From positions 1 through 6,141 of the forward strand of contig JAFAJR010000205.1 of the NCBI GenBank assembly GCA_019236085.1: a DNA stretch of 6,141 bases. The letters are read 5' to 3'. A program made the translations under genes and the position numbers. Below the pieces are notes generated by a model. The model saw only the letters and a program-made list of their open reading frames with translations. It was not told the DNA's origin and did not search any database. This document shows positions 5,898 to 6,141 of this stretch, in pieces. The DNA comes from Candidatus Dormiibacterota bacterium. Lineage in GTDB: Bacteria; Chloroflexota; Dormibacteria; Aeolococcales; Aeolococcaceae. Numbering within the stretch: position 1 is the stretch's first letter; each line of letters begins with the position of its first letter.

Positions 5898-6141
5898 ATG
5901 CCGTCTCAGGTGCGCGTCGCCGCCCCGGATGACGCCGGCGCCGTGGGCCGTCTCCTGCACGCCTTCAACACCGAATACGACGATCCGACCCCTGGTGAGG
6001 CGGCCCTGGCCGAGCGTGTGCTGCAGCTGATGGGCTCGGACTTCGTGGTCCTGCTCGCCGGGCCGGGACCGGACGGGCTGGCAGTGCTGCGGTTCCGCCC
6101 ATCGATCTGGTCGCAGGCTTTGGAGTGCTACCTGGCGGAGC
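5898..6141 (+). CDS. GNAT-family N-acetyltransferase, C-terminus beyond window
   Basis: The first 81 residues from ATG 5898 show the GNAT N-terminal half: VRVAAPDDAGAVGRLLHAFN (strand 1 and helix 1), a YDDPTPGEAALAERV helix region, DFVVLLAG (strand), then GLAVLRFRPSIW, which is the beta-4 strand leading towards the acetyl-CoA site. The diagnostic R/Q-x-x-G-x-G/A pyrophosphate loop would fall just past 6141 and is not seen, so the call rests on fold-level resemblance. It begins 34 bp after the oxygenase stop on the same strand, so co-transcription is possible. There is only a weak AGG about 10 nt before the start. The acyl acceptor is unknown. Confidence 0.82.
   Translation, partial: MPSQVRVAAPDDAGAVGRLLHAFNTEYDDPTPGEAALAERVLQLMGSDFVVLLAGPGPDGLAVLRFRPSIWSQALECYLAE

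Noticed and set aside
4868..5899. Long minus-strand upstream extension of the tetR frame across the oxygenase gene
   Set aside because: It is antisense to a gene with complete diiron motifs, has no TetR-like sequence, and arises because GC-rich codons leave the opposite frame free of stops.

Overview
The window is GC-rich with strongly GC-ending codons. Most starts have Shine-Dalgarno sites, one gene looks leaderless, and the family repertoire (sedolisin protease, PNPOx-like flavoprotein, HTH_42 winged-helix protein, TetR/AurF pair) fits an actinobacterial chromosome. I cannot place it to genus. There are no RNA genes, CRISPR arrays, transposases or integrases, and nothing resembles a mobile island.

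Left third (1-2976), genes on the minus strand. A secreted S53 sedolisin-type protease runs off the left edge, so its nucleophile Ser region is not visible. To its right lie a small pyridoxamine-5'-phosphate-oxidase-like protein and a two-helix membrane protein of unknown function. The last two are each followed by a hairpin that pairs fully only in the minus-strand RNA, so the three genes look separately terminated rather than one operon.

Middle (2813-4289). A roughly 165 bp gap contains an 8-bp-arm inverted repeat. It is followed on the plus strand by a possible 91-residue Cys/His-rich protein and then a clear winged-helix (HTH_42, AlkZ/YcaQ superfamily) protein carrying a Q-x-Q motif where AlkZ has its catalytic pair. 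The tail of this gene overlaps the convergent tetR gene by 64 bp.

Right third (4226-6141). A TetR-family repressor gene (minus) is divergent from an AurF-like diiron oxygenase gene (plus). The 66 bp between them holds a perfect 17-bp palindrome plus a degenerate neighbouring copy, lying inside a probable tetR promoter. The simplest model is autoregulated control of the oxygenase by an unknown ligand. A GNAT acetyltransferase gene starts 34 bp after the oxygenase and runs off the right edge.

The most informative points are the TetR/AurF operator arrangement, the AlkZ-like glycosylase candidate and the unrecognised small Cys-rich ORF. I found no evidence for a large novel system.
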